Below are positions 8,179 through 16,710 of a stretch of 64,000 bases of DNA, piece after piece. The stretch covers positions 434,001 to 498,000 of the forward strand of contig NZ_JAFAIX010000012.1 in the NCBI RefSeq assembly GCF_019236475.1, written 5' to 3'. Within the stretch, counting starts at the first letter, position 1. The number at the start of each line of letters is the position of its first letter. The notes under the pieces are model-generated. The model saw only the letters and a list, made by a program, of their open reading frames with translations, did not search any database and was not told where the DNA came from. The translations under genes and the position numbers were made by a program. Source of the stretch: Chitinophaga sp. GTDB taxonomy: Bacteria; Bacteroidota; Bacteroidia; Chitinophagales; Chitinophagaceae.

Positions 8179-8213
8179 ACCCTGCTTTACATTTATGTGA
8201 AGCAGGGTTTTCC
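8179..8213 (+). terminator. Terminator after the 105-residue gene
   Basis: ACCCTGCTT (8179-8187) pairs with AAGCAGGGT (8200-8208), with an inner ACAT/ATGT stem, followed by TTTTCC. It lies 38 bases after the stop codon. Confidence 0.8.
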
Positions 8214-8335
8214 TTTTGAATAATAATTGAAATTTCAAGTCTTTTTTTAGATTTTCTCTACTAAACGATTCCTTTTCCTTAAATTTAAAGCCCGTTAGGA
8301 AATGCTTCTATTTAAAAAATTAACAATACGGTGCT

Positions 8336-10249
8336 ATGTCGTACCCATACCAGATCAAGAACATTGAAGAATACGAGCAAGCTTACAAGCAAAGCGTTAT
8401 GGACCCGGAAGGCTTCTGGGCAAATATTGCGGACCATTTTCTTTGGCGCCGCAAGTGGGACAAAGTGTTAGAATGGAACTTCTCTGATCCGGATATTAAA
8501 TGGTTTCAGGGTGGTAAACTGAATATCACAGAGAACTGTCTCGATCGTCATCTGGGAACACTTGGCAACCGTCCAGCCATTATTTGGGAACCCAATGATC
8601 CAGAAGAACGTCACAGAATTCTTACTTATCGCGAATTATATACTAAAGTATGTCAGTTTGCCAATGTCCTCAAGAACAACGGTGTTAAAAAAGGCGACCG
8701 CATATGTATCTATATGGGTATGATTCCTGAACTGGCTATCGCTGTACTGGCCTGCGCCCGCATCGGTGCAATCCACTCAGTGGTGTTTGGTGGTTTCTCT
8801 GCTCAATCCATCTCCGACAGGATCAAAGATGCTAGCTGCAGCCTGGTGATCACCTGCGATGGCGCATTCCGTGGTAATAAGGACATCCCGCTGAAATCAG
8901 TAATCGATGATGCCCTGATGACTTGCCCTACCGTTAAAAAAGTAATCGTTGCCACCCGCACTCGCACTCCTGTCAGCATGTTGAAAGGAAGAGACGTTTG
9001 GTGGGAAGATGAAATCAAAGCGGTAGAAACCATGGGTAACCCTCCTTGCCCAGCGGAAGAAATGGACGCAGAAGATATGCTCTTCATCCTTTATACTTCC
9101 GGCTCCACCGGCAAACCTAAAGGGGTGGTACATACTTGCGGTGGTTATATGGTTTATGCCAACTATACTTTCGTAAATACATTCCAGTATCAGCCAGGTG
9201 AAGTATACTTCTGTACCGCAGATGTAGGCTGGATCACTGGTCACAGCTATATTATCTACGGTCCACTCTCTGCCGGCGCTACTACCTTGATGTTTGAAGG
9301 GGTTCCAACTTATCCGGATGCTGGTCGTCTGTGGGAAATTGTAGACAAATTCCGCGTGAATATCCTCTACACTGCTCCTACTGCTATTCGTAGCTTGATG
9401 GGATATGGTCTCGGCCCAGTTAATCACAAAGACCTCAGTTCTCTACGTAAACTGGGAAGTGTGGGCGAGCCTATCAATGAGGAAGCATGGCATTGGTTTA
9501 AGGATAATATCGGTAAAGGCAGATGCCCAATTGTAGATACTTGGTGGCAAACCGAAACAGGTGGTATTATGATTACCCCTATTGCCGGCATTACCAAAGA
9601 GAAACCTGGATACGCTACACTCCCAATGCCAGGCGTGCAACCTATCCTGGTAGATGAAGCGGGTAAAGAGATCCAAGGCAATGGTGTCAACGGAAACCTC
9701 TGTATAAAACACCCATGGCCAGGTATGCTGCGTACTACTTATGGCGATCATGAAAGATTCCGTAATACTTACTTCTCTACTTACGAGAACCTCTACTTCA
9801 CTGGTGATGGTTGTCTTCGCGATGAAGAAGGCTACTATCGCATCACTGGCCGTGTGGATGATGTACTGAATGTCAGCGGTCACCGTATCGGCACTGCGGA
9901 AGTGGAAAACGCTATCAATATGCACGCTGGTGTGGTTGAAAGCGCTGTAGTCGGCTATCCACACGATATTAAAGGTCAGGGTATCTACGCATACGTAACC
10001 CTGGAACATTTAAGTCATGATGCAGAACTGACTAAAAAAGATATTGCGCAAACAGTAGCCCGTATCATCGGTCCTATTGCCAAACCGGATAAAATTCAGT
10101 TTGTAGACGGATTGCCGAAAACGCGTTCTGGAAAAATCATGCGCCGTATCCTGCGAAAGATTGCTGAAAACGATTTGGACAATCTGGGCGATACCTCCAC
10201 ACTGCTGGATCCATCTGTAGTAGAGGACATTAAAAAAGGAAGATTATAA
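8336..10249 (+). CDS. acs: Acetyl-CoA synthetase, AMP-forming
   Basis: Activates acetate to acetyl-CoA through acetyl-adenylate. The 637-residue length is normal for the family. The adenylate-forming signature YTSGSTGKPKG lies near residues 252-262, WWQTETGG follows in the middle, and the C-terminal hinge and lid carry TGRVDDVLNVSGHR. The end has LPKTRSGKIMRR, whose Lys is the conserved catalytic residue and the usual target of regulatory acetylation. The gene stands alone between terminators. A weak promoter, ATTG-N18-TAGATTTT, is at 8226-8255. Confidence 0.97.
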   Translation: MSYPYQIKNIEEYEQAYKQSVMDPEGFWANIADHFLWRRKWDKVLEWNFSDPDIKWFQGGKLNITENCLDRHLGTLGNRPAIIWEPNDPEERHRILTYRELYTKVCQFANVLKNNGVKKGDRICIYMGMIPELAIAVLACARIGAIHSVVFGGFSAQSISDRIKDASCSLVITCDGAFRGNKDIPLKSVIDDALMTCPTVKKVIVATRTRTPVSMLKGRDVWWEDEIKAVETMGNPPCPAEEMDAEDMLFILYTSGSTGKPKGVVHTCGGYMVYANYTFVNTFQYQPGEVYFCTADVGWITGHSYIIYGPLSAGATTLMFEGVPTYPDAGRLWEIVDKFRVNILYTAPTAIRSLMGYGLGPVNHKDLSSLRKLGSVGEPINEEAWHWFKDNIGKGRCPIVDTWWQTETGGIMITPIAGITKEKPGYATLPMPGVQPILVDEAGKEIQGNGVNGNLCIKHPWPGMLRTTYGDHERFRNTYFSTYENLYFTGDGCLRDEEGYYRITGRVDDVLNVSGHRIGTAEVENAINMHAGVVESAVVGYPHDIKGQGIYAYVTLEHLSHDAELTKKDIAQTVARIIGPIAKPDKIQFVDGLPKTRSGKIMRRILRKIAENDLDNLGDTSTLLDPSVVEDIKKGRL

Positions 10250-10257
10250 TATTTTCA

Positions 10258-10290
10258 AGTGGCTGCTTTTTACGGCAGCCACTATATTTT
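10258..10290 (+). terminator. Terminator after acs
   Basis: AGTGGCTGC (10258-10266) pairs perfectly with GCAGCCACT (10275-10283). It starts 8 bases after the acs stop codon and is followed by TATATTTT. Confidence 0.75.
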
Positions 10291-10301
10291 CCCTTATTTT
10301 T

Positions 10302-10328
10302 ACGCCGCTCTTGCGGCGTTTTCTTTTT
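10302..10328 (+). terminator. Terminator-like hairpin ending at the next start codon
   Basis: ACGCCGC-TCTT-GCGGCGT (10302-10319) is followed by TTTCTTTTT, a full intrinsic terminator form. The T run ends at 10328 and the hydrolase ATG is at 10329. It is either a second stop for acs or an attenuator in the hydrolase leader. A near-identical hairpin ends the beta-lactamase gene at 20812. Confidence 0.7.
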
Positions 10329-11273
10329 ATGAAACTACTTAAACGTCTTGGATACGTTCTATTATTCCTCGTACTGCTTTTAAACCTTATTGCAGCATTT
10401 CATGCCTGGAAGTTTACCCACTTCTACGATGATCCCCAACATGTCAATAAGAAGCCTGAACAGATGAATGCCAGTGAAAAACTGGGAATGATATTCCTAG
10501 GGGTTAGGATATCTAAGTCTGTCGTTCGGCACTTTCCAGATACGGTTTATACCACCATTAATCGCACTACTGTCAATGGTACCAATATCAATAGTTGGTG
10601 GATACCGGTAGCTAAGTCAGTGGGTACTGTTATTCTGTTTCATGGGTATAATGGCAGCAAACAGGGACCGCTGCCGGAGGCCGCTTATTTTCGTAGTCTG
10701 GGTTACAATACGCTATTGGTGGATTTCCGTGCCCATGGCCTTAGTGGAGGCAATGCCTGTAGTATAGGGTATTATGAAATGGAAGAGGTAAAAATGGCGG
10801 TGGACTTTGTTCAGCAACAATCAGCCAAACCCGTGATCCTGTGGGGTGTTAGTATGGGCGCTGCTGCTATTCTGCATGCCATCGACTATTATCAGTTGAA
10901 CCCAAAGCAAATCATTATTGAATCCCCCTATGCTACGTTGATGGATGCAGTTAATAGTCGCATGAGAGCTGTTCATCTCCCTACAACTCCTCTATCCCAA
11001 CTGCTTACATTCTGGGGAGGAACAGAACAAGGATTCTGGGGATTTAAAATGAATCCGGCCGACTTCGCAGCCAGTGTACATATGCCTGTCCTTTACTTCT
11101 GGGGCCGCGAGGATATCCGGGTAATGGAATCAGAAACGAATACCGTTTATCAACATCTTGGTACCAGTAAAAAGAAACTATGTGTGGTGGAAAATGCCGG
11201 TCATGAATCCTTTTGCAGAAAGGCGCCGGAAATTTGGAAAAAAGAGGTGTTGGCTTTTCTGACGCACCAATAA
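10329..11273 (+). CDS. Membrane-anchored alpha/beta hydrolase
   Basis: A 314-residue alpha/beta hydrolase. One N-terminal hydrophobic segment (YVLLFLVLLLNLIAAF, about 9-24) anchors or exports it. The oxyanion region is HGYNGSK, the nucleophile elbow is WGVSMGAAA with the catalytic Ser in GxSxG, and the acid and base are likely in WGREDIRV and NAGHESF. The family resembles the BAAT/BD-FAE or YfhR/Bem46-like group; the substrate is not predictable. The ATG at 10329 is preferred over an upstream TTG at 10311, which lies inside a terminator stem. Confidence 0.82.
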   Translation: MKLLKRLGYVLLFLVLLLNLIAAFHAWKFTHFYDDPQHVNKKPEQMNASEKLGMIFLGVRISKSVVRHFPDTVYTTINRTTVNGTNINSWWIPVAKSVGTVILFHGYNGSKQGPLPEAAYFRSLGYNTLLVDFRAHGLSGGNACSIGYYEMEEVKMAVDFVQQQSAKPVILWGVSMGAAAILHAIDYYQLNPKQIIIESPYATLMDAVNSRMRAVHLPTTPLSQLLTFWGGTEQGFWGFKMNPADFAASVHMPVLYFWGREDIRVMESETNTVYQHLGTSKKKLCVVENAGHESFCRKAPEIWKKEVLAFLTHQ

Positions 11274-11277
11274 AAAA

Positions 11278-11303
11278 GCGCGCACCATCCGAGTGGAGCG
11301 CGC
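11278..11303 (-). terminator. GC-rich hairpin downstream of the L,D-transpeptidase
   Basis: GCGCGC (11278-11283) pairs with GCGCGC (11298-11303), with an inner CCA/TGG. A run of six A precedes it on the plus strand, which gives a U-run for minus-strand transcription. It also follows the hydrolase stop codon directly. Confidence 0.5.
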
Positions 11304-11342
11304 CCCTTCACAGGATCATACCCGCCTGATATATGTGGATTC

Positions 11343-11373
11343 ATGATGTTCCCCACTTTAAAGGAAACATCAT
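11343..11373. repeat. Inverted repeat between hydrolase and L,D-transpeptidase
   Basis: ATGATGTT (11343-11350) is mirrored by AACATCAT (11366-11373) across a 15-base loop, in the 189-bp gap between the two convergent genes. There is no T run. Function unknown. Confidence 0.5.
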
Positions 11374-11462
11374 TACATGCGATCCGAGGAGCTGTGATAA
11401 AGTTACAGCATTCGCCTGCCGTCCGAAATCACTACCTAAAATCTTACAAAAATCTTTCCGGA

Positions 11463-12029
11463 TTATTTTCGGATGACCACGGGTGTACCTACTTTAATAA
11501 ATTCGTACAATTCGTTGACATCTTTATCTTTCATACTGATACAACCCAAAGTCCAGTTGATACGACTATCTACATAAGTATCTGTAATGCCAGAACCAGC
11601 CTCCACCCCGTGAATACCAATACCACCGCCAGGTGTAGCCGCTGTACTAACTAATCCATTTTCCTGCATTTCCCGAAATTTCTCCATACTGGCTTCATTG
11701 GGATAATCCAATAAGAGGAATCTACTCCACAGTTTATCTATTCTTTTGCTTTGAATATGAAAGGTTCCTTCAGGTGTTAGGCGATCTCCTTCCTTTCGTT
11801 TATCGCCTTGATCGCGGCTTCCAAACACCACTTTGTAGATTTTACGCAACGTTACATCCTCATAGACATACATGCGATAATCGCTCTTGTCGATCAGCAA
11901 AAAAACTTTATCTGCATTAATATTTGCAGTAGTAATTCGCACATTATACAAATCATTATTATTCACAAACCCTGTCAGCGCGAATATTGACAACAGGGTT
12001 GCAATCCAGTAAAGACGGCACTTTTCCAT
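11463..12029 (-). CDS. L,D-transpeptidase, YkuD domain
   Basis: A 188-residue exported enzyme expected to form 3-3 crosslinks in peptidoglycan or to attach proteins to it. A hydrophobic N-terminal segment (WIATLLSIFALTGFV) acts as signal or anchor. The YkuD domain runs from about residue 40 to the end. The catalytic signature is present: His140-Gly141 in IGIHGVE and Cys163 in TLGCISM, with about 22 residues between. The gene stands alone and faces the hydrolase. There is no separate peptidoglycan-binding domain. Confidence 0.9.
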   Translation of the reverse strand: MEKCRLYWIATLLSIFALTGFVNNNDLYNVRITTANINADKVFLLIDKSDYRMYVYEDVTLRKIYKVVFGSRDQGDKRKEGDRLTPEGTFHIQSKRIDKLWSRFLLLDYPNEASMEKFREMQENGLVSTAATPGGGIGIHGVEAGSGITDTYVDSRINWTLGCISMKDKDVNELYEFIKVGTPVVIRK

Positions 12030-12131
12030 AGGGGTATTCGATAAAGACTCTTAACGATTAATGCATGCAAATTATTGTATATGAATCCTTCTGCTCGTTT
12101 TACGAAGCTAGAATGATTTCTGTTGAAAAAA

Positions 12132-12170
12132 GATGATTAACGACATCGTTTTATATGCACAGTAATCATC
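12132..12170. repeat. Nested inverted repeats upstream of the L,D-transpeptidase
   Basis: GATGATTA (12132-12139) is mirrored by TAATCATC (12163-12170), and AACGA-CA-TCGTT (12139-12150) is nested inside. They lie about 100 bases upstream of the L,D-transpeptidase start, in a 245-bp gap with no gene. A regulatory role is possible but unproven. Confidence 0.4.
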
Positions 12171-12214
12171 GTTTGCCGCATCATTAATATCTTTTAGGCA
12201 TCAACTAAAAAAAG

Positions 12215-12252
12215 AAACAGGCCCAGAAGCATTATAGCTTCTGGGCCTGTTT
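12215..12252. terminator. Strong terminator after the M16 peptidase
   Basis: A perfect 16-bp stem (12215-12230 with 12237-12252) closes a six-base loop, with A-rich DNA to the left and TTTT to the right. It lies 22 bases past the peptidase stop codon and can work in both directions. Confidence 0.9.
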
Positions 12253-12274
12253 TATGCAAATGTGATAACAGTTA

Positions 12275-15217
12275 CTAGTAACCGAAAAGTTCCTCCAGGG
12301 TGAGTTTTTTCACATCACCTATTTTCTTCAGATCTTCTACATTCACTTTGTTTGGAGAAGCCAATACGCAGTAGGTATATGGTTTGTTCGCCAGGTTTTC
12401 GTTATGGAATTTCTTCACATCATCGAAGCCCATTTTGTCGATAGACTCATATACATCTTTGCGGATATCAGTGCTCAGACCGAGTTTTTTAGCCTCCAGG
12501 AATTTGAAGATGATACCATCGTTGGTGATACGCTCTGTTTCCAGATCCTGTTTCATGCTTTGTTTAGCAGCAGTCAGCAGTTTATCGGAGCGAGGAATAT
12601 CATTCAACAGATCGTTCATACCGTTTACTGCTTCATGCATTTTATCCGCCTGGCAACCAACGTATGCTACCGCAGTGTAGCGATCGTGTTGTTTTGCAGG
12701 AGAAGAGTAGAATGCATAAGTAGAGTAAGCCAGCGCTTTGGATTCGCGGATAGTCTGGAATACAATAGATCCCATACCACCACCGAAGTAACCATTGAAC
12801 AAGGAAGTGATGGCTGTCTTACCAGCATCATAATCTCCACCGTTTCTGATCCAGTTTACTTCAGACTGCACCATGTCATAATCAGCAAACAATACTTTGT
12901 TATTGTCCTGAGAAACTTTGGTGAAGTTGATGGCTGCAGGAGCTGCTGCGAAAGTAGCAGATACTGGATGTACTTTGGTGATATCAGCTTGAGCTGCGCT
13001 CAGCGCCTGAGGACCCCAATAGATAACAGTATGCTGGAATTTCATCAGGCTATGCAGCAGATCCGTCAGCTCATTGGCAGTAAGTCCATCCAGTTCAGAC
13101 TGTGACAACTGATAATTGAATGGATTTTTAGCGCCATAAATAGCGTAGTTCTGTAAACCTTTCAGGATTTGTCCTTTATTCAGTTTGCTGTCTGTTCTTG
13201 CTTTATTCAGACGGCTTTTCAGCGCAGCCAGTGCCTGTTCGTTAGGCTTACAATTTGCAATGATGTGTTCGAAAAGCGCTACTGCTTTATCGAAGTTTTC
13301 TTGCAGACCGGTGATAGTAACGGTAGTATTCTCAGTACCAGCTCCTATATTGAAGCTACAAGCAATATTGTAGAATTCTTTACTGATCTGTTCAGCAGTA
13401 TACTTATCTGTATTCAGGAACTGTAGATACTGAGCAGCGAGTCCCAGTTTCTTGTTATTCCAAGAACCGACATCAAAGCGGTAGTACAGGCGGAAAAGAC
13501 CATTGTCTTTATTCTGTACATACAGCAGATCTGCGTTGCCCACTTTACCTTTTTGGATATCGCGGTTGAAGTCCAGCCACTGTGGTTGTACCGGTGTAGC
13601 AGGCATAGCGGCGATTTTAGCCAGGAAAGGTGACTGTGCTTCTCTGTTTACTTCAATTGGAGTGATAGCAGGTTTTTCTACTTTCTCGATATTTTTATCT
13701 TCTCCTTTTCTTTTGTAAACGATCACATAGTTGTTACCAAAGTATTTGTTGGCGTAGTCAACAATCTGTTGTTTGGTAACTTTACTCATGTCATCAACAG
13801 AAGACACATCATAAGCCCAGTTTTTGCCGCGGCTCTTGATGAAACCGTCCATCAGACTGGTAGCACGATTGTTATTGCTTTCCAGGCCTTGTAATTCCTC
13901 CAATTTCGCATTATTAACGATTGCCTTCACCAGGGATTCATCGAATTCACCTTTTTTCAGGATATCCAATTGACCGAGGAGCAAACCTTTAACATCTTCC
14001 AGGGATTGTCCAGGTTTAGCTTTACCCTGCATTTGGAAAATGGAATAGTCTTTCAACGCCATCGCGCCAGCACCTGCAGACAACATTTTTTGTTGTTTAT
14101 TCAGGTTCAGGTCTATCAGGCCGGCTTTACCATTTTGCAGGATGCTACTGAGCACATTGAGAACAACCATAGATTTAGTATCCAATGCGCCTGGCATTCT
14201 GAAAGCGATTTGCACGCTTTCTGCGTCAGGGCCCATTACCGTTTTCTCAATAGGAGCAGCGATTGCTTTTTCCGGAGCAGGTTTGTATTCTTTTACCGGT
14301 TTAGCCTGCATATATCCAAATTTCTGATCGATGGATTTGATAACATAATCTGGATCGAAGTCACCCGCCATTACTATCGCCATATTGTTTGGCACATAGT
14401 ACTCATTGTAGAACTGGCGAATAGCTTTCAGGTTTGGATTTTTCAGGTGTTCAACGGTACCGATGGTAGACTGTTGACCATAGTTATGTGTAGGGAACAA
14501 CGCGCCGAGCATGGTTTCGTACACTTTACGGCCGTCGTTGTCCAGACCGCGGTTTTTTTCCTCGTAAACTGCTTCCAGTTCAGTATGGAAAAGGCGGAAT
14601 ACTGGATCTCTGAAGCGTTCAGCCTGAACGGTCAGGTATTTATCGGTAGCATTGGAAGGAATATCTTCTTCGTAGATAGTTTCTTCCACCCAGGTGTGGG
14701 CGTTTGTACCTTGTGCGCCCATAGCGGTCATGAGTTTATCGTACTCATTTGCGATTGCATATTTGGCGGCAACACCTGAAACGCTGTCGATTGCATGATA
14801 AACAGCCTTACGTGCATCCGTGCCCGTAGTTTTGTTATACTTATCGTACAGAGATTCGATTTGATCGATATATGGTTTTTCTTTTGCCCAGTCGAGCGTA
14901 CCATATACCTGCGTGCCCTTGAACAGGAGATGTTCCAAATAGTGGGCAAGACCGGTATGATCTTTTGGATCATTGTTACTTCCAGCCCTGGTACCTATCA
15001 GGGTTTGGATGCGTGGTTCTTTTTTGTTAACGCTGAGGATAACTGTCAGACCATTTTTCAAAGTGTAGAAGCGGGCCTTCATGGGGTCGTTGGTTACGTA
15101 TTTGTAGTTGTAACCACCGGAACTGGCCTCCTTCCATTCATACTTGCTCTGGGCACCTGCAGGCAGCAGGGAGCAGGCGAGTATCATTAGCAGGATTCCC
15201 TGTTTAAGAACTCTCAT
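12275..15217 (-). CDS. M16-family zinc metallopeptidase, two-repeat form
   Basis: A 980-residue exported peptidase of the pitrilysin/insulinase family. The signal peptide is about residues 1-22, ending near LLPAGAQS. The inverted zinc motif His92-Tyr-Leu-Glu-His96 (HYLEH) is intact, and the third ligand region, ELEAVYEEKNRG, lies downstream as expected. The second half (about 530-980) is the usual inactive M16 repeat with a YFGGGMGS loop. Such proteins degrade peptides in a closed chamber; the natural substrate is unknown. It is a single gene between a -7 element and a terminator. Confidence 0.93.
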   Translation of the reverse strand: MRVLKQGILLMILACSLLPAGAQSKYEWKEASSGGYNYKYVTNDPMKARFYTLKNGLTVILSVNKKEPRIQTLIGTRAGSNNDPKDHTGLAHYLEHLLFKGTQVYGTLDWAKEKPYIDQIESLYDKYNKTTGTDARKAVYHAIDSVSGVAAKYAIANEYDKLMTAMGAQGTNAHTWVEETIYEEDIPSNATDKYLTVQAERFRDPVFRLFHTELEAVYEEKNRGLDNDGRKVYETMLGALFPTHNYGQQSTIGTVEHLKNPNLKAIRQFYNEYYVPNNMAIVMAGDFDPDYVIKSIDQKFGYMQAKPVKEYKPAPEKAIAAPIEKTVMGPDAESVQIAFRMPGALDTKSMVVLNVLSSILQNGKAGLIDLNLNKQQKMLSAGAGAMALKDYSIFQMQGKAKPGQSLEDVKGLLLGQLDILKKGEFDESLVKAIVNNAKLEELQGLESNNNRATSLMDGFIKSRGKNWAYDVSSVDDMSKVTKQQIVDYANKYFGNNYVIVYKRKGEDKNIEKVEKPAITPIEVNREAQSPFLAKIAAMPATPVQPQWLDFNRDIQKGKVGNADLLYVQNKDNGLFRLYYRFDVGSWNNKKLGLAAQYLQFLNTDKYTAEQISKEFYNIACSFNIGAGTENTTVTITGLQENFDKAVALFEHIIANCKPNEQALAALKSRLNKARTDSKLNKGQILKGLQNYAIYGAKNPFNYQLSQSELDGLTANELTDLLHSLMKFQHTVIYWGPQALSAAQADITKVHPVSATFAAAPAAINFTKVSQDNNKVLFADYDMVQSEVNWIRNGGDYDAGKTAITSLFNGYFGGGMGSIVFQTIRESKALAYSTYAFYSSPAKQHDRYTAVAYVGCQADKMHEAVNGMNDLLNDIPRSDKLLTAAKQSMKQDLETERITNDGIIFKFLEAKKLGLSTDIRKDVYESIDKMGFDDVKKFHNENLANKPYTYCVLASPNKVNVEDLKKIGDVKKLTLEELFGY

Positions 15218-15245
15218 AACATGATTGGTTTTAAGAAATAGCTCC

Positions 15246-15253
15246 CAAATATA
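15246..15253 (-). promoter_or_regulatory. -7 element of the M16 peptidase gene
   Basis: The minus strand reads TATATTTG, an exact -7 element, about 30 bases before the ATG. A TTTA lies 23 bases further upstream, a weak -33 match. Confidence 0.5.
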
Positions 15254-15374
15254 ACCGGAAGTCCAAAAATAACCTGTAAAAGGGGGAACAAATTTTCAAA
15301 CGGCAATAGAAAGGCCTTTACAACCGATTGTTGTTATCCGAAAGGTAAAAGATAAAATTATCCTGCGATCTCAC

Positions 15375-15725
15375 TCAGGGAGTCAAAATAGCTCCATTAT
15401 GGCTTAATTGCTTGATAACCATTGCATTAAAGAAAGAGGAATCTGCGGTGGAGATATTTACGGCTTTTTTGATGAAGGTAGGTTTAGTGTTAAGTTTTAA
15501 ATTGGCTGCCAGTTTTTTAGGCTGAGTTTGAAAAGGCTCTTGGGCAGTTATAGCATGATCATCCGCAGCAACAACTGGAAGTTGATCTGCGGTACCAGCA
15601 TCCACGGTAAGATTAGACAGTGATTGAGGCTGTATTCCGATATGAATGCTTAACAATCTCTTTTCACAGGAATGTACCCAGGCAATGCAGGCTATGCATG
15701 CCATCAGGGCAACGAATGAACGCAT
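15375..15725 (-). CDS. Small exported protein, last gene of the sigma operon
   Basis: A 116-residue protein of unknown function. The N-terminus MRSFVALMACIACIAWVHSC is hydrophobic and ends in a Cys, so it may be a lipoprotein, though VHSC is a poor lipobox. The rest has no motif that I recognise. It starts 28 bases after the outer-membrane protein gene and runs in the same direction, as the fourth gene after the sigma factor. Confidence 0.6.
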   Translation of the reverse strand: MRSFVALMACIACIAWVHSCEKRLLSIHIGIQPQSLSNLTVDAGTADQLPVVAADDHAITAQEPFQTQPKKLAANLKLNTKPTFIKKAVNISTADSSFFNAMVIKQLSHNGAILTP

Positions 15726-15753
15726 AATTTCAATTTAGCATCTAGTCAATAAA

Positions 15754-16695
15754 TCAGAACCCATTCAATCTTAAACCGATTGAGAAGGGATACTGTTGCA
15801 ACCCATAATCGTGAAGTGCGGTGAGTGCAAAATTGGCGTAGAGTTTCACAGGACCATAGCCCAGCTCACTAGCCAGACCGAAACGCCATTTGTTTAGATT
15901 AAAATCATCGGTTTTTCTGACTTTGCCTCTTTCCTCACTTATTTGTTTTGTTCTGCTCTTAAGGAGATAACCTCCAGTTACACCAAAGCTAGCTTGGAAA
16001 GCACGGCTTGGGCGAGCAGGATTTGAGTTGAAGTTTAACATTACCGGTACGGTAACATATTCAGCAAATAGTTTGTTCTTGGAAAAATTTACAGTATCCC
16101 GCACGATAGTGGTAGGATAGCCTGGTTTGTAGGTAATACTACGGGCATATCTGTAATTATTCATTTCCAAACCTAAGGCATATAACAAGTTCAGTTTGTG
16201 TTTTGTTATATTAAGTCGCTGTTCAATCAACCATATGTTTACATTGATCGATTTTCCGGTGATAAGTTTAAATTCAGATGGAGTTAAAGGTTCTCCGGGT
16301 GATCGGGGAGCCAAGGTAGCCAGCCCAACCGCACCATAACTATACGACCGATTGGCGGTCTGCAGCGTATTTTGACTAGGAAAATCAAAATAGTTGACGT
16401 AAGTAGCGCCGGAATAGTCACTTCTGTCGATATAGTTATTAAAACCTAAGTCGAAGACGAAGAATCTGGTCTGTAGATTTTTTTTGAGTTTATTACGGGT
16501 ATAGGCGGTATCGTTATAAAATTTATAACTGTTACGGCCTTTGTCGTTCTTAGCCTTTATGATGATCAGCCCTTTGATTTGGATGGTATCAGCGGCTGTG
16601 GTAGGGTTCTTATAGGTATCAACAGCCTTCTGCGCATGAGTTAGTCCAGACCACAAGATCAACATCAACAGAGAGAGTAAAACTTTATGCTTCAT
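15754..16695 (-). CDS. Outer-membrane beta-barrel-like protein
   Basis: A 313-residue protein with a clear signal peptide (cleavage near LTHAQ, residue 22). The mature part has alternating polar and aromatic strands and ends in SIGLRLNGF, a typical beta-barrel C-terminus with terminal Phe. I see no catalytic motif. It begins 15 bases after the anti-sigma-like gene, so it is part of the sigma operon and may be its main output or its signal sensor in the outer membrane. Confidence 0.72.
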   Translation of the reverse strand: MKHKVLLSLLMLILWSGLTHAQKAVDTYKNPTTAADTIQIKGLIIIKAKNDKGRNSYKFYNDTAYTRNKLKKNLQTRFFVFDLGFNNYIDRSDYSGATYVNYFDFPSQNTLQTANRSYSYGAVGLATLAPRSPGEPLTPSEFKLITGKSINVNIWLIEQRLNITKHKLNLLYALGLEMNNYRYARSITYKPGYPTTIVRDTVNFSKNKLFAEYVTVPVMLNFNSNPARPSRAFQASFGVTGGYLLKSRTKQISEERGKVRKTDDFNLNKWRFGLASELGYGPVKLYANFALTALHDYGLQQYPFSIGLRLNGF

Positions 16696-16710
16696 ATGCT
16701 ATTTCAAAAG

